A DNA stretch of 64,000 bases from Xylaria sp. FL1777. Its lineage: Eukaryota; Ascomycota; Sordariomycetes; Xylariales; Xylariaceae. Position 1 is the stretch's first letter; the number at the start of each line of letters is the position of its first letter. Below are positions 30,720 through 43,100 of the stretch, one piece after another. The DNA lies in the NCBI GenBank assembly GCA_022578965.1, contig MU400506.1, positions 310,001 to 374,000 on the forward strand. The letters are read 5' to 3'. A program made the position numbers and the translations under genes. The notes under the pieces are model-generated. The model did no database searches. It was not told the DNA's origin and saw nothing but the letters and a program-made list of their open reading frames with translations.

Positions 30720-33700
30720 ATTGAGGGTTGGTTGCTTCAGTTAGAATTGACGAAGAGGGTGGTAAGAGATGTTGCGAGCGGCGGATAGTATGTTGCAATG
30801 TGAGTGGCGTGAGCTAGACTGATGAGGAGGACTCAAAGGTTGGAGGGCACCTGCCTTTTAAAGAGTTCCCTAGCTACATCAACGGCCAACGGTGCTGTTA
30901 TTACCCGATTTGTAAGCTGCGGCTTTCGTGTAAGGGTAAAGGTAGGCGCTACCTACTCGTGTCAAGTGTTGTGTCAAGACCCCATGTATGCAAGACGGAG
31001 GGTTAAGATATTAGATAAGTGGGACCGCACTCCCCATCTGGTGTGCTGTTCTATAGGGCAATTTAAGTAGTGGTACTCAAGTCTCAGTATTCATCCATGT
31101 CTAAGTCCTACATCATGCATCTACCCTACGAGAGGGTATGAACGCTTGCTGTTCCACCGCCATGAACATCCAGTTCCGCGCCACCGGAGATTTCTGCTCT
31201 GACTTATGAAATTGCGTAGAAGACTCTTTGGTCTTAGAACGGATGCTTCGTTTTGCTTCTCACCACATTTGGTAGTAATTATGTCCCCAGTGTTCACTCG
31301 AAGGTTGGCTCTGTTAATGAAACAAGGAGCAAGAGACGAGGCTGAACAGAGCCGCGAACAAGGGTTCCCCCTCTATAAAAAATTGACGCCTCAAAAAATG
31401 CGGTATCGTAAGATGTATTGTGTGTTAGCAACAGCTAACAGTACACTTCCCGATTTAACTAGTGTATCGGGGAGCGAGCCCACCCGTTTACATACCAAGT
31501 TAGGTTTAGCCTACAACCCCTAAAAGCTGACAAGTTCCATTCAACCCCCAAAGGAGAGGATCACAGATCACATATGCGTAAATATGCTACGCTGCAATAG
31601 CTCTTCATTTGAATTCTGCTCTTTCCAAAACACGTCGCTGCATGTACCGCTCTCTCAGGGCTTTTACGGTGGAACGACTTTCCGTATTTGTAAGCTGAAT
31701 CAGACACGGATGGTTTGAATACACCCTCTCCAGATTGTTGCAGGGGAACCTGCCAACAAGACCGATGCATATCGGGATATTATAGCCAATGGGAAACATA
31801 TAAATGGACCCTTGAACAGTCAAAGTCACCGGTGCCAATAACAATAGTGAATGGTACACTAGGTAAACAGTAACGGAATTCCGGGAATTGTGGAGACGAA
31901 AGGTATCCGCAACGCGTATCCGCAACGCGGAAGGATTACCTAGATACGCGAAGGGAGTGTGCCGAACGGGGGTTCTACGGTAAGCAATGAAGGTTTCAAG
32001 CTCTATCTAGGCATAATATTTTCCCTAGCTTCTAATAATCCAGACATAACGGCAGCTTTCGTACACTAATTACCGAAAGACGATAAAGTTGTATATATAA
32101 ATGTAGAGTTTAGACCCTGTGCTTAAAAGGCTTCCGAGAGATTAACGAACACTTGGCACCCTGGAATATTGTAATTCGATCATACGTCTGTTATAGGACG
32201 AGTGCCGGGACACAGACAAGCTGCCCCTATACCTTCCACTAAATATATCAACGACTAAGTAAAAGAATGCGATATCAAGACGTGTAATGGCCGTCATACA
32301 AGTAGCCATCTTCCTCTAGCCGTGCCAGGTTATAAAGGCTGGCTAGTTCAGACTAGGACTAGCTTCTCGCTAATCTCTATACTAAATTATCTCCTAGATA
32401 GCTCCCACTAGGTACTTACCTTACCCGGCGGCGCTCCACCAGCACTAATCCTCCTAGACATGTAGTAGCCGCAGTTAGCTGTATGGCGTTCGATGTTGAG
32501 CCCTTATAACTACCTACCTGACTGTTACAGATGTTGTGCTTTAGTGTTAGGGAAATATAATAACTAGTTTGTATTACCTTGTTGTACTCACCTCAATACC
32601 TAGACCTGCAGCTGTAATCCTGAAGTATTATGTTTGAATATCTTTTTTTTTCCTTTCTAAAAATTTAGCAACATAGTGTTATTCCTTTAACATTGCCATT
32701 ATTACAGCATTGAATAGCTTCAAAAGGTTAGAACTGAGCTATTTTGGCCCTGTGACGTTGGAATAAGCAATACTTGCACCACTCACTCCCCTATAGGTGC
32801 TTAGGACTTTGCGGTGCAGCATTTGTAAGCGAAAGCTGAATAGCACCATCGCGTCATCATATTAGAAAGCCTACCTAGGAGGAAAATGTGACATCTTCAG
32901 GATCAACTTAGGGCCTTATTGTTCGGGTTATTAATAATATGCTATACCATGGTGTTGAGAAAAACGAGCTTGTTAAAATCAAGCTGGCAGACTAGAGCGA
33001 GGAAAAGAAGGGCAGCGCCAATGAAACGCCTCGAAAAGCTAGACCTGCTCACGGTGGTAAAAGTCTGGCCTCATATACGAGATGCGCATCGCCTCGTGTA
33101 TTTTAGTCTGGAAAAGTCACCGGAGATCACAGACGCTCTGGTCGAGAAGATATTCGAGACCTACTGTGAACTCGAGGAAGATATCACCTCCCCTTGATGT
33201 GCTGTGCGAGATTGCGCTGGAAGTAGTTAACGGCCGGTGTAGCTACCGGGGAGCCTGTATATGACGCCAAGAGCTACACATTTAGCGCTTGCGGGGACTA
33301 ATCTAATCAATTAGTAATTAGTGTACCTAGTATATCACTCTTCCCCACTCTTCCCCAGAGCTCTTGAATTGTTCTTTATCTTACTCTCAAAATTTCGATC
33401 CCATCTCCGCCTGTGTATAAGCTTCTTCCTGTTGAAACTCCTCACCCCAAGGTGGGCCCCCACTTCTCTCTGATCCCATACCTAGGTAGTATGAGAAGAA
33501 CCTTTTTTCTAGTTTTCATTACTAAGTAAAGATATGTAAGGCTGAGTGTCACGATAGGAGAAGACCTTTTGCTTACTAGTCGGGCGTAACAGTATCAAAC
33601 ACATCAATCAATCACATCCTTATGCGACGTCACTTATATCTACAAGCTATACGAGCTATTGCGACGGAGTTATGTAGGATTGTGGCGTTGGCACTCTAGT

Positions 33701-34132
33701 AGTTTATGTAGCTAGGTCTATATTAATAGCGAAGGGCTAGGTAGGCTGTATGGGCTGTATGGGACCCCAACTTTTTAATTTCTCTCCAAGTGAAACACTT
33801 CGTTAGTAATGGTGCCAATGGCCCTTCGTGAGCGGGCACTCCAAGCCAAGATCTCAAAAATATATATTACCTCGCAACAGCAATGCCTCATGTCAAGGCA
33901 TAAACGCTTGCTTTTCCACCTTTGCCCGTCGTCATTGATGCTGAGTATGGCGGGCATAATACTCTCTGTGCTCGATGTTTGAGAGGTTTGAAGAACCTCA
34001 GGCTTACAGCTGTCGCTTCCGAGTCCACCAAGAAATCCCGACATTGTTGCTTTTAACAGTGATTCGAGTTCGTAAGGAAACCGGCGTTGTTCAAGCCTCT
34101 CTTCGCTCCTGAGACTTAATACAAGAATCAAA
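30720..34132. other. Gene-poor region, GST to DUF3176 gene
   Basis: About 3.4 kb with no confident gene. It contains a direct repeat gtatccgcaacgc (two tandem copies about 31904-31929), a duplicated ctcttcccca word at about 33339-33359, and one short protein-like frame at 32949-33197. Confidence 0.5.
32949..33197 (+). CDS. Short open frame of uncertain status
   Basis: An ATG at 32949 opens about 82 codons. The second half (KRLEKLDLLTVVKVWPHI...ELEEDI) has amphipathic, charged composition like real protein, but no family is recognised, no introns were found extending it, and its surroundings are TpA-rich. It could be an exon of a decayed gene. Confidence 0.2.
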   Translation: MVLRKTSLLKSSWQTRARKRRAAPMKRLEKLDLLTVVKVWPHIRDAHRLVYFSLEKSPEITDALVEKIFETYCELEEDITSP

Positions 34133-36025
34133 ATGGAAGGGGAAGCGACTGCTCCAATTAGTCACAGCAGTCATCTAACCGATAGCTCAATCAATTCGGT
34201 AAAGGGCAACCCTGAATTAGAGAAGCCATCTAAGTATGTTCATACCCCGGGTTGGGTTAGCCGGTGTATTATATACAGCTGCTTATGGATATCTACGACC
34301 CCAGTAATGTCGACAGAAAGCTTCGTCTAGAGCAGTGGTTAACAGACTACTGGCTATGGGAGTTCGCATCGTGGTTCACCAGCACTCTTCTCCTTGCGGG
34401 TGTGGTATTAACGCTTTCTCTTCATCAAAACCAGCCGCTGCCGGAGTGGCCATTCGGCATCACGATTAACGCGCTGATATCGTTCCTCTCATCCCTCTCG
34501 ACATCCGCGTTGATCGTTGTCGTCACTAGTATTATTGGACAAGGCGGATGGGCAGCCCTCACGTCCACAAAACGACCCCTACAGCAGCTGGACGTGTACG
34601 ACGGTGCTAGTCGGGGGCCGATGGGCTCTTTCTTATTTCTGTTTCAAACGAGACTGTAGTGAAGCCCTCAATTGCTGAATGTCTCACCACGGATAACACT
34701 GACATGAAATTTATAGGAATCTCGTATCAGTTGGACCTCTCATTGTGATTGCCAGTCTGGCAACAGCACCTTTAGTCCAGCAGCTAACCGATATTCAATT
34801 GACGAACGATGGGGTAGACACCGCGACAAATTTCGCGCTGAGAAACTATCCCAACCCTGAGGTGGACAACCAGCTGTTTGACCTCAGCGGGGGCAACCCA
34901 TTGTTTTACCCCAACATCCCCGCCATAATCAGCTCCGGCTTCTACCAGGGGCTTTATTTCACCGGCAACTTGACGGATCCATTCACGCGGAACTCGCTGC
35001 AACTGAGGCCAACATGCCCAACAGGGAATTGTACTTACTCGGAGTTCGACAGCCTCGCCGTCTGCAGCGCGTGTGCCAATATAACAGATCAGCTCTCGAT
35101 ATCCAAAAACAACGAGTGGTTCCAATGGGCTCTGCCGAACGGATTTGTCAGCACCGTTGGGAAGTTCTCGCTGAGTAGGCATTTAGTCTTCACGGGAGGA
35201 AAATATGATCCACTGGTGTTACAGGCTGGTTTGCCAATCGTCAACATCACCGCCATTCAGCCGTGCCAGAAGGCCGACGGCACAAGCTGCGGTGCGATTG
35301 CGCAGGAGTGTATGCTTTACTGGTGCCTCAACAGGTACTCCTCGAAGGTCGTGGAGGGGATACTATACGAGGATATCGTGGACACCGTCAAGTACGGGTA
35401 TACAATAAACGCCGACCTGTTGGAAAATGACACGTACGTGTTCCAAACGAACTACACATCTCAACCCGAGGGGCAGGAGAGCTACGCTAAGCTGAACGTC
35501 AGCAAATGGGGTTCGGCCGCACTCACCGATCTCATAGCTCAGACTTTGACGTTGAACGTCTCCCACTCCTACCGGGGAGACAATACCAGCACCGACGAGA
35601 TGGAGAAACTCGTCGGCTATTCTTACTCGAGGTTTCCGGGAATCCCCCTCGACATGAGCCCCGCCTTTGAGGCCATGTCCCTGAGCCTGACTGCCTCTGT
35701 ACGCTCGTACCGGTACGATGAGACGACCCTGCAGATGGTAGCGGGACAGTCGTTCAAACAGGTTCCTCACCTACGAGTCCGCTGGCCTTGGATCGCCCTC
35801 CCTGTGGTCTTACAGGTCACCTCGCTACTCCTGCTATGCTATATGGTCTTCTGGACATCACGGAAGCGGCTGCCGATTTGGAAATCGTCGGTCCTAGCAG
35901 TTCTGTTTTTCGGCGCGAGGATTCGCGACCGCGTGCCGGACCTTATCCCTGATCAGCTCGTCGACATGAAGGCCCTGGCTAGTAGTGTATACATTCGCAT
36001 AATAAGGGACGACTTGGATGCCTGA
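34133..36025 (+). CDS. DUF3176 fungal membrane protein
   Basis: Fungus-specific multi-pass membrane protein. The body is sure: exon 34305-34655 joins exon 34717-36025 across a 61-nt intron with a CTGAC branch. TM spans: EFASWFTSTLLLAGVVLTL, ALISFLSSLSTSALIVVV and LVSVGPLIVIASLA. A large Cys-containing, N-glycosylation-rich ectodomain follows (CPTGNCTYSEF...CSACANIT), then a final span near 35785-35850 (WIALPVVLQVTSLLLLCYMV) and a short basic tail. The CPTGNCTY block is the hallmark of the family. The first exon is less certain: 34133-34233 spliced to 34305 by a 71-nt intron keeps frame (586 aa total), but its branch site is poor; a start at the ATG 34285 is the alternative. Function unknown for the family; often found in accessory fungal regions. 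Confidence 0.82.
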
Positions 36026-36378
36026 TAATTTTTGACTGCTTTGTAATTGTTCGGACATGTGGAACTTCTGAAACCCAACTCTTTTCAACATAGCTGGCTT
36101 TCGCCAACCTTACTTTACATATTCAGTCAACCAATCCCTTCACGGGCAGAAAATGAAGCTACCGTATGTTGCAGTAGTTAAAATATCACGAAACTATCGC
36201 AATAGATTATTGTATTCTGGATAGAGTCAATCTCCCGATTCTAAGCTCTGACAGCAGCAACCCTTGTTATACTTATAGAACCACTTAGATAAGATGGAGG
36301 CAGCGTAGACGTGGGCAACACTCGTCCGATAAACGGCGCTTGACAGGCTCGTAAGTAGACGTAGCGTAGATGCAGAGT
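36026..36378. other. Intergenic region holding a dispersed relic
   Basis: Gene-free 3' flank of the DUF3176 gene; see the decayed repeat at 36199-36287. Confidence 0.5.
36199..36287 (+). pseudogene. Decayed coding element, copy 1
   Basis: One frame reads AIDYCILDRVNLPILSSDSS, then NPCYTYRTT and a stop. The copy near 61.6 kb reads AIVDYCIQNRVNKSVPSPDT, then RPCY. At the DNA level they share tagattattgtattc, atagagtcaat and cccttgttata in the same order and near-identical spacing. This looks like a fragment of one decayed gene family or mobile element; family unknown. Confidence 0.5.
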
Positions 36379-36738
36379 TTATTTCTCCTCGCCTAGGCTC
36401 TCATGGGTAGCATCGTCATCCCCAGCGCGATTGCCATCGCGGTTGCCACCATGGCTGTTACTGTAGTTCGTCGTCGCCTGCTTAAACTTTCGTTTTATAT
36501 TTCTCATGACACGTAGGCATATCGGTTCATGATGATTTTCATGGTGACTACTCTTGTTGCTTTTTAAACCTTCGAGTTGTTCGTTTATGCTCTCTATTTG
36601 ACGTTGGTGGCCCGCTTCTTCTGCAGGGTTGCCGAGTTCTCTTGCTTTCGCTGCTGCACTCGCTTCACTTTGCCGCTCCCTCAACAATTTCCGTACCTGA
36701 TGATCTTCAAGTACATCAGACAATTTTATCTTTGTCAG
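36379..36738 (-). CDS. Small charged helical protein, 5' end unresolved
   Basis: An open frame encodes about 114 residues of protein-like sequence: a helical, Glu/Arg/Gln-rich first half (VRKLLRERQSEASAAAKARE, then RQIESINEQLEGLKSNK) compatible with a short coiled coil, and a His/Asn/Gly-rich basic-to-acidic tail. No ATG opens the frame before the upstream stop; an AAAG acceptor with a CTGAC branch just upstream suggests a preceding exon, but I could not find a convincing one. No family recognised. Confidence 0.4.
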   Translation of the reverse strand: MTKIKLSDVLEDHQVRKLLRERQSEASAAAKARELGNPAEEAGHQRQIESINEQLEGLKSNKSSHHENHHEPICLRVMRNIKRKFKQATTNYSNSHGGNRDGNRAGDDDATHESLGEEK

Positions 36739-37350
36739 TCAGGTGAACATTTACCTAGAGTAGAACGCGGTGGCGGATGAGGGGACATTATCGGAAATGG
36801 GAAAGGTAAAGAATAAATCTTTTGTTTCGTATGCTATAGATGGCTTCTGTCAACTATCTAGGGGAAAGATGGACAATGTGGGTTGGAATAGGTAAGGAGG
36901 TAGGTGAGGGGTTTCATTCTATCTCCAAAACAATACCTAGTATTTTCTAGTGGCCTGAGCAGCCTGCTCCCACAGCCAAATTTTCACCTTGTATCTAAGG
37001 CTATAAGCGATTGGATACGAGATCGGCCACGACATCGGTGATCTGGGAGTGATTGCGAATAGGGGACCAGTCTCCCGGTCTCCCTGGGGGGGAATAGAAG
37101 ACCATGGAATGGGGCCATGGGCCCTTTGGAACCCAAGATAATTACTAGTTAATAGACTTCCTTCCAAGCCCTTGGATCCAAGCTCTTGTAACATATCAGC
37201 ATCGGCCGACTTGGCATTAAGCAGTCACAGACAGATGTCTCTAAATCTCTACAAAGCCGGCACGACTACAAGACTCCAACAACTTGGCACGCAACCATAT
37301 GACAAGGTATTTCGGTACCTCAGATAGCAAGTAACAAACTATCAACCAAT
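36739..37350. other. Intergenic region before DUF6594 gene
   Basis: No gene supported. Contains TAGGTA/AGGTAAGG-type words (about 36888-36905) that recur in other intergenic tracts of the window. Confidence 0.45.
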
Positions 37351-38424
37351 ATGGCGGCAACATCAGGTGACGAGAAACTGCCAACCTCTCCTGATTTTAC
37401 TGGATATCGACGTCTAGCGGATTACATGGCGTGGAATCCATCCACGGCTATCTTTGAACGCTTCCGATCCGCAAACATCCTGAACTTACTGGGGCTACAG
37501 GCGGAGATAGCACGGATCCAGGATGAGCTCATGAGAACAACCATATCTGAGAAACCTCTTGGGAATCAATACCAAAACGATTGGACTGCTCTAGAATATG
37601 GGGATGGCGGCGATAGGGCGCAGAGAAAGCTGATTATGAGGCTAAGGGAAAGACTCAAGGAATACAGTCAGTTAAGTTTCTATGGTGGCTGCCCTGATAT
37701 TGGACTACCGGAAGCCTCAACAAGTGGACGCATGGCTAACTTAAGCGGTTTCATAGACACTGCACTGGTGCATCAGATTACTATTGGTAATCAGCCAAAC
37801 CCAAATTCTCGCGACCTCCGTCTACTATGTCAATTTATAGAGGACCCCTATGGACTGTGTAGCAACCTCCGTGGTCCTGGGCAACGCATCTGGTTCTCAA
37901 AGGCGAATGGAAAACCGAAAGTAGCAGACAAGTTCGTCCTATGGCAGGGATCAGAGGGGAGGGATAGCTTGACACAATTCATCAGTAAGGGGTTAAGCCG
38001 GGTTTCATTCATCTTACCGTATTTCCATGTGGAGGTAGGTACTTAAGTTTGTCTTAGTTTAAAACTACAGAGTTTCTAACTGCTTTATTAGAAAAGATCA
38101 TTCCCACCTTCGCCAGAGGAGATCATAAATCCGGAACCAGAGAAGGGCTTCGAAATATTTACTACAACCGGCGCTATTATAAGGGCCGGAGACAAAATTG
38201 TCACTGTTGTTTCGTGTCTCTTAATTACCGTCCCTATCGTTATTTTGAACTATGTAACCACCACGGCCCTTAGGCTTGTCCTCATTATCGTGTTTACTCT
38301 TATCTTCTCGCTGGCATTAGCGTTTATGTCTGACGCGAAGAGAAAGGAAATCTTTGCTGCCACCGCAGCGTTTGTTGCGGTACAGGTCGTATTTGTTGGT
38401 TCAGGCGGCAGCGTTTCTGGATAG
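37351..38424 (+). CDS. DUF6594 fungal membrane protein
   Basis: Exons 37351-38034 and 38092-38424 join across a 57-nt intron (GTAGGT donor, CTAAC branch) to give 338 aa. The N-terminal cytosolic part has the family opening: GYRRLADYMAWNPSTAIFER, then LLGLQAEIARIQDEL, a helical segment with conserved spacing. The C-terminal exon encodes three closely spaced hydrophobic spans (VTVVSCLLITVPIVIL, LRLVLIIVFTLIFSLALAF and FAATAAFVAVQVVFVG), as expected. Function is not known for the family; copies are frequent and variable in accessory parts of fungal genomes. Flanked by another orphan membrane protein (DUF3176) and an FAD oxidase. Confidence 0.85.
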
Positions 38425-38566
38425 GTAGTTATATAATTTTCCCCCATACACCTTTCAGCGACAAGATAGCCCTCGTTTCACTTATTCATTCTTCATTCGC
38501 TACAGACAAAGGCTTTGCAATTATTCTACACGTTAGTATAGCAATCGTTAACAACTGCCAAATATA

Positions 38567-40109
38567 CTACTTTATCTTAAAGCCGCCAGGGACCTGCTGT
38601 TGAAAGACTCTGTTAGGGTCTACCTCTCTTGCAACTTTGCGCAGCTTCCTAACGCTCTCCACACCATAACTAGCAATAGGATCCTGCCAGGGTGCCGCAT
38701 AGTTGAGATATTGGAATGGGCTGTAAGCGTTTAGACGACGAGAATCATCCTCTATCGCTTTCACAAGCCCCCGAGCGGCTTTGTCCACCCGTTCGTCATC
38801 AGTCGGATCAGTCCAACTCGCGAAGAAAAGCCCGATAAGTAACGATTGATTGTTTTTGCCGAGACCCAAAGCATTCGTGTCTGCGTGTCTTGCGTAAATA
38901 GCTGGCGGCAGTGGCTCAAGTGTATAGCCGAAGGATATGTTAGCGATGGGGCTAAACGTTGGGATACTTTCGTTGAAACGAAGATAGGTTGCTTTGATGA
39001 CTTCCTCTGAAGAAATCATTGTGTTTGTAATCCAATACTGTCTTTGCGACTGTCAGGAGAGATAAATCATACACCTCGAGTTCCGGGGTACTCACCGTTG
39101 GCCATTAACTTGCTTTCCAGGGATGGCTAGTTGGGTCGTATTAGTGATACCCACACTCCCTGCCACTGTTGGCAGGCTCGTGAGACCATCAAAGATTGGG
39201 GGGTTCTCTACAAGTTTCGTATACGCCATCTTGGCAGCAATAATTGTCCCCGTGGAGGGTGCGTAGCTCCACGTGAGAACCACTGCTGCGTACTCGTCGT
39301 ACGTATTAGGCGAGTTGATCTTAGCTACCTCCCGCGCTGTATCACCCCATACGGTACTCGGATAGGCTAGAGTTCCGCCCCAAATGGCACCTTGTTCAAA
39401 AGCCTCAAGGTCGACACGAGTTACGACACCGAAATTGTTGCTTCCTCCTTTCAAAGCCCAGTGGAGGTCTGAGTTTTCTTCCGCGTTCGCATTGACGATG
39501 GACCCGTTTGCCAACACCACCTCAAAGTTGGTGATCGTGTCGGAAGTCCAGCCGTAGCGTGTGCCAAAAAATGACATGCCGCCCCCTAGACTAAGACCCC
39601 CTACGCCTACTCCTGCACTTCGCCCTCCTGTCACGCTCAAATTCAAAGGCTGTAGTTTAGCATAGACGGTGTCCCATGTATTGCCCACACCAACGGACAC
39701 GGTAGATTGACTCGGATTTATGTTGATGGAATTGAGGCGTCGTAAATCGAGAGTGACCCCTCCATCAATATTGGCAGCATTCGCCGCTGGAGTATGTCCA
39801 CCGGATCGGATAGCGAACGGGCACGCTGGAGTTGTCGAGCTGGTTAATGCGCGCACCGCTTTTGCTACATCGTCTACCGACTCGGGCGAAATAATGCAGG
39901 CTGGGTGAAGCGAAGCTTCTTGACCAGAGTAGTACGAAGCTAATGACGAATCGTAACCTGGGCTGGACGGGAATAAAGTCATATTACCCAGTAAGGTGGA
40001 AAGCGTCAGGCACTTATATATATATGTCAGATCATACGGAAGGTGATAGGTAGAGTTGTCAGAGGATACTCACACAATTAACGCCATGTTTTACTGCCCT
40101 TTCCATCAT
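38567..40109 (-). CDS. BBE-like FAD-linked oxidoreductase (PCMH-type)
   Basis: Berberine-bridge-enzyme-like oxidase with bicovalent-type FAD-binding domain. Three exons join in phase: 40109-40074, 40012-39096 and 39041-38567 (475 aa). PCMH motifs: CIISPESVDDVAKAV, then the flavin-linking histidine in RSGGHTP (about residue 82), GVGVGGLSLGGGMSFFG, and LKGGSNNFGVVT. The C-terminal BBE block contains YLNYAAPWQDP and ends with DPNRVFQQQVPGGFK. The first exon (MMERAVKHGVNC) is supported by phase and by homology-like continuation (NCCLTLSTLLGNMTLFPSS...), but secreted relatives carry a signal peptide, so an additional upstream exon may be missing. The second intron uses the AAAG acceptor at 39042, the only one that keeps frame. 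Substrate unknown; such enzymes act in secondary metabolism or carbohydrate oxidation. Confidence 0.87.
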
Positions 40110-43100
40110 GACGGCTGTTTAGCTATGTGTCGATACTACTGCTGATATAAAGTGCTACACAAGGCGGGAAAACGAAAACAGAAAGAGAAGGATACAGGAT
40201 CATGATGAAGAGTATTTGAGGACTCAGAACAAGTTCTCAGTATCTTTATTAACCCCGTGAGTAATCCCGCCAGAGTGTATAGGGTATACAGAAGGGCCGA
40301 CTCAAGCTGTCATTATCCTACACATCCTTGAGGATTCCAGGGGTTAGCGCGATGCTCGCCCCATATGAAGCGGGGACCTTAGAAGACCAAGTTGGATTCT
40401 CGGACGATTGGCTTAAGCGTACCCAGAAGACGACTAGAAATCTGTTATAGGGCATCTACACGTAAGAAACGAAGCTAGAAAACAAGTGCAAGCTGATATT
40501 TTATGTGACGGAGGTGGATGAAGGTATGTATGGCTCGGTAAACTGAGCTAAAGTACCAGGGGGCAACTGTCAGCAGCTGGCAGGGCTTCAATTGGTATAC
40601 AGTATATACTACCTTCCTATACGTAGAAGATGCCTATCAATATCAAGTTTAGTTGACTCCGGGATAAGCCCTAGCTTTCGTATATGTAGTATACCTACTT
40701 AAAGTGCCTAGATATGCGCATGACACTACAGAGTGTGGGGGAATGCGGGGTACTTATGCTTCTAGGCGTCTGCATGGAACCAATTAAACAAGCTCGCCGA
40801 AAATTAGGTTACGATAGCGAAGTAAACAAACAGCCAAAAGCGATACTTCTTGTTCCATTGTGATATGTCATTCTGGCGTCAAACATAAGTTCACGAACAA
40901 TAAGTCGGGTTAAGTTGGTTATTAGAGTAGAGTAGTGAGGATACGGCAACAGTGAAGTGCAATCAGTTAGTCCTCAATATACCCCTGATTTCGCGAACCC
41001 AACGTCCTCATAATCGAAGAAACCCCTTGATTGAGTCGCTAAATTACCCTATATCATCAATTGTCCACGTTCGAACAAATCTTCTAATGACCTTTGAGAG
41101 GCTGTTCGTCGGCTATTCGTCTGCCTCCTAAGCTACCGATTCGTCCGCAAGCTTAGTCTTGCCTAGATATAGACTCCGTCACGTCATAAATAGGACAACT
41201 CTTACTCCCTTGTGAGATCAGAGCGCCACGCCTAGACTTTCGTGATATCACTCTAATTCCGCTGCTCCGGCCTCAGCACTCTCACCGACGATTCATCCCG
41301 TTGCTGCTCTAGGAAAGTGATGCCGAGATGTGTTTTAGTTCTACTTAACTCACTGCGCTAACTTTTACCTGATGCTTTAATACAGGAATAGGGCCGCAAT
41401 TGGCCCGGAATACGCCTGGAATAAACCCGGACCTTAACTAGTACTCCGATTTTGACCGTATTCAACCCTCAAGCATGATGTCCGCGGCCCTTCTCTGCCT
41501 GTTCTACGGGGATTCCATCATTCCATCATTCCATCACGAGGATCAATTTAACGAAGCACCGTGATCTTCGTGTAGGTAGAAATAGTCAGAGTTTAGGCTC
41601 CCAGCAAGCCTATTTTCCACTCTAGCTCGAGAATATCTGCTGATTATTTAGGTAAATTAGTGACGGCTTCTCCTGTAAGCGTGTATTAGCAGGTGCGGTA
41701 CGCCGATGTTCTTACCACTGGTACAGTTAACGACGTACCATGCCGTACTCAGGGGTAACATATTCACGAACACTCTAATGGGCTTCAGTGGGATAGATCA
41801 GGAGCTATAGGAGCGGCCGTGTACCATTTTAATTGTAGAGTGCCGCGAAGATCACGCTCAAAAAATCAAGGACCTAGGAACAGTGAATGGAGGGAGAAAT
41901 AGTACCAGCGATCTACACAAAGATACAATGAAAGAAGGCTGGTGACAGCGTAGTTACAAGATGGGAGTAGCTAGACATGTATTGTTGCCTATCTATTATT
42001 AGATCAAACAAATAGATATGTATCATTGGATATTCGCCATGATACCTCTTTTCAAGGGCCAGTACAATGTTTATTTATATCTTGATACATAGTGTTGAAT
42101 AAATAACCTTTATTTAATTTTCCAGGTTAGACGAGCAAGAGAATCAACGTCATCTAGGTATTTATAATTAGACACACTTTAGTTAACGTCATTTAGGCAT
42201 ATAAACAGACTGGAAATATATGACCTAAATTTAAAGAAAATGAAAAGTGTCAGGAGCTAAGGTCGCAACAGGGTAGAAACGGCTTTAATTGTAGGGAGGC
42301 AGTCTAGTATTCTCTATATAAAGCTAGGTTCTCTTCTAATACTTCTTGGAGGAACTCAGGAATCAATAAAATTGAGCCCTTACCTATAACTACAACCCAG
42401 CAGCTAGCTCCTAGTAACCCAACTTCACTCTGGAGACAAAACCCTCTAACAGAAAGAAAACTTGTGTAGCAACTCTAAAGCAACAGCATTCGAGGTCGAG
42501 TCGTTTTCTGAACATGCATATTGGTAATTGGAAATGTCTCGAAATATCGGAGGAAATACTAGTCTCAAAGGTCTTTGCCCTCGAAGGCAGCCCCTAAGAT
42601 CAAGGTTCGACCCAACAGACAAGCTTAATAGAAGTAGATTATAAATGACTTTGCGGAAACATATGAAGGTCGTTGGTCTCAGTGCTTCTAAAGTTAAATG
42701 ATCCGAGACCTGTGCAGGAAATTCGTAACTCTAGAGGTTATAGCCACTTTTGTCAACCACAACCATACTAAAGTTAGTCATAATGCTACCTTCACCTATG
42801 TTACATGTATTCTCTGGATTCACCCATGATTGTAGCTATCCCGAATGCTAAAGTACTAATGAACTAACTTAGCCATTAAACCGACAAACTTAGATGCTCA
42901 CTGTCGTCTACCGATCTTGATCTTGACAGTACGGGTGCGAATTAAATCCGATCATCCAATAATTGCCAATACTGGCTGAACGACAGTTCTTTTTGCTGAC
43001 CTCGCTTACTATCTCAGGTGTGGCGGGACGACTTGGTCCGAGACATGAAGAGTCTTGTCTCAAAATTCATTTTAACAGCTTCCTTTCTCGCCGAAGAGAT

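Noticed and set aside
31206..31523. 105-codon plus-strand frame after the GST gene
   Set aside because: Has an ATG but no recognisable domain and ordinary noncoding composition around it.
42560..42640. Possible tRNA or snRNA relic with aaggttcgaccc
   Set aside because: The B-box-like word is not accompanied by an A box or a foldable cloverleaf.
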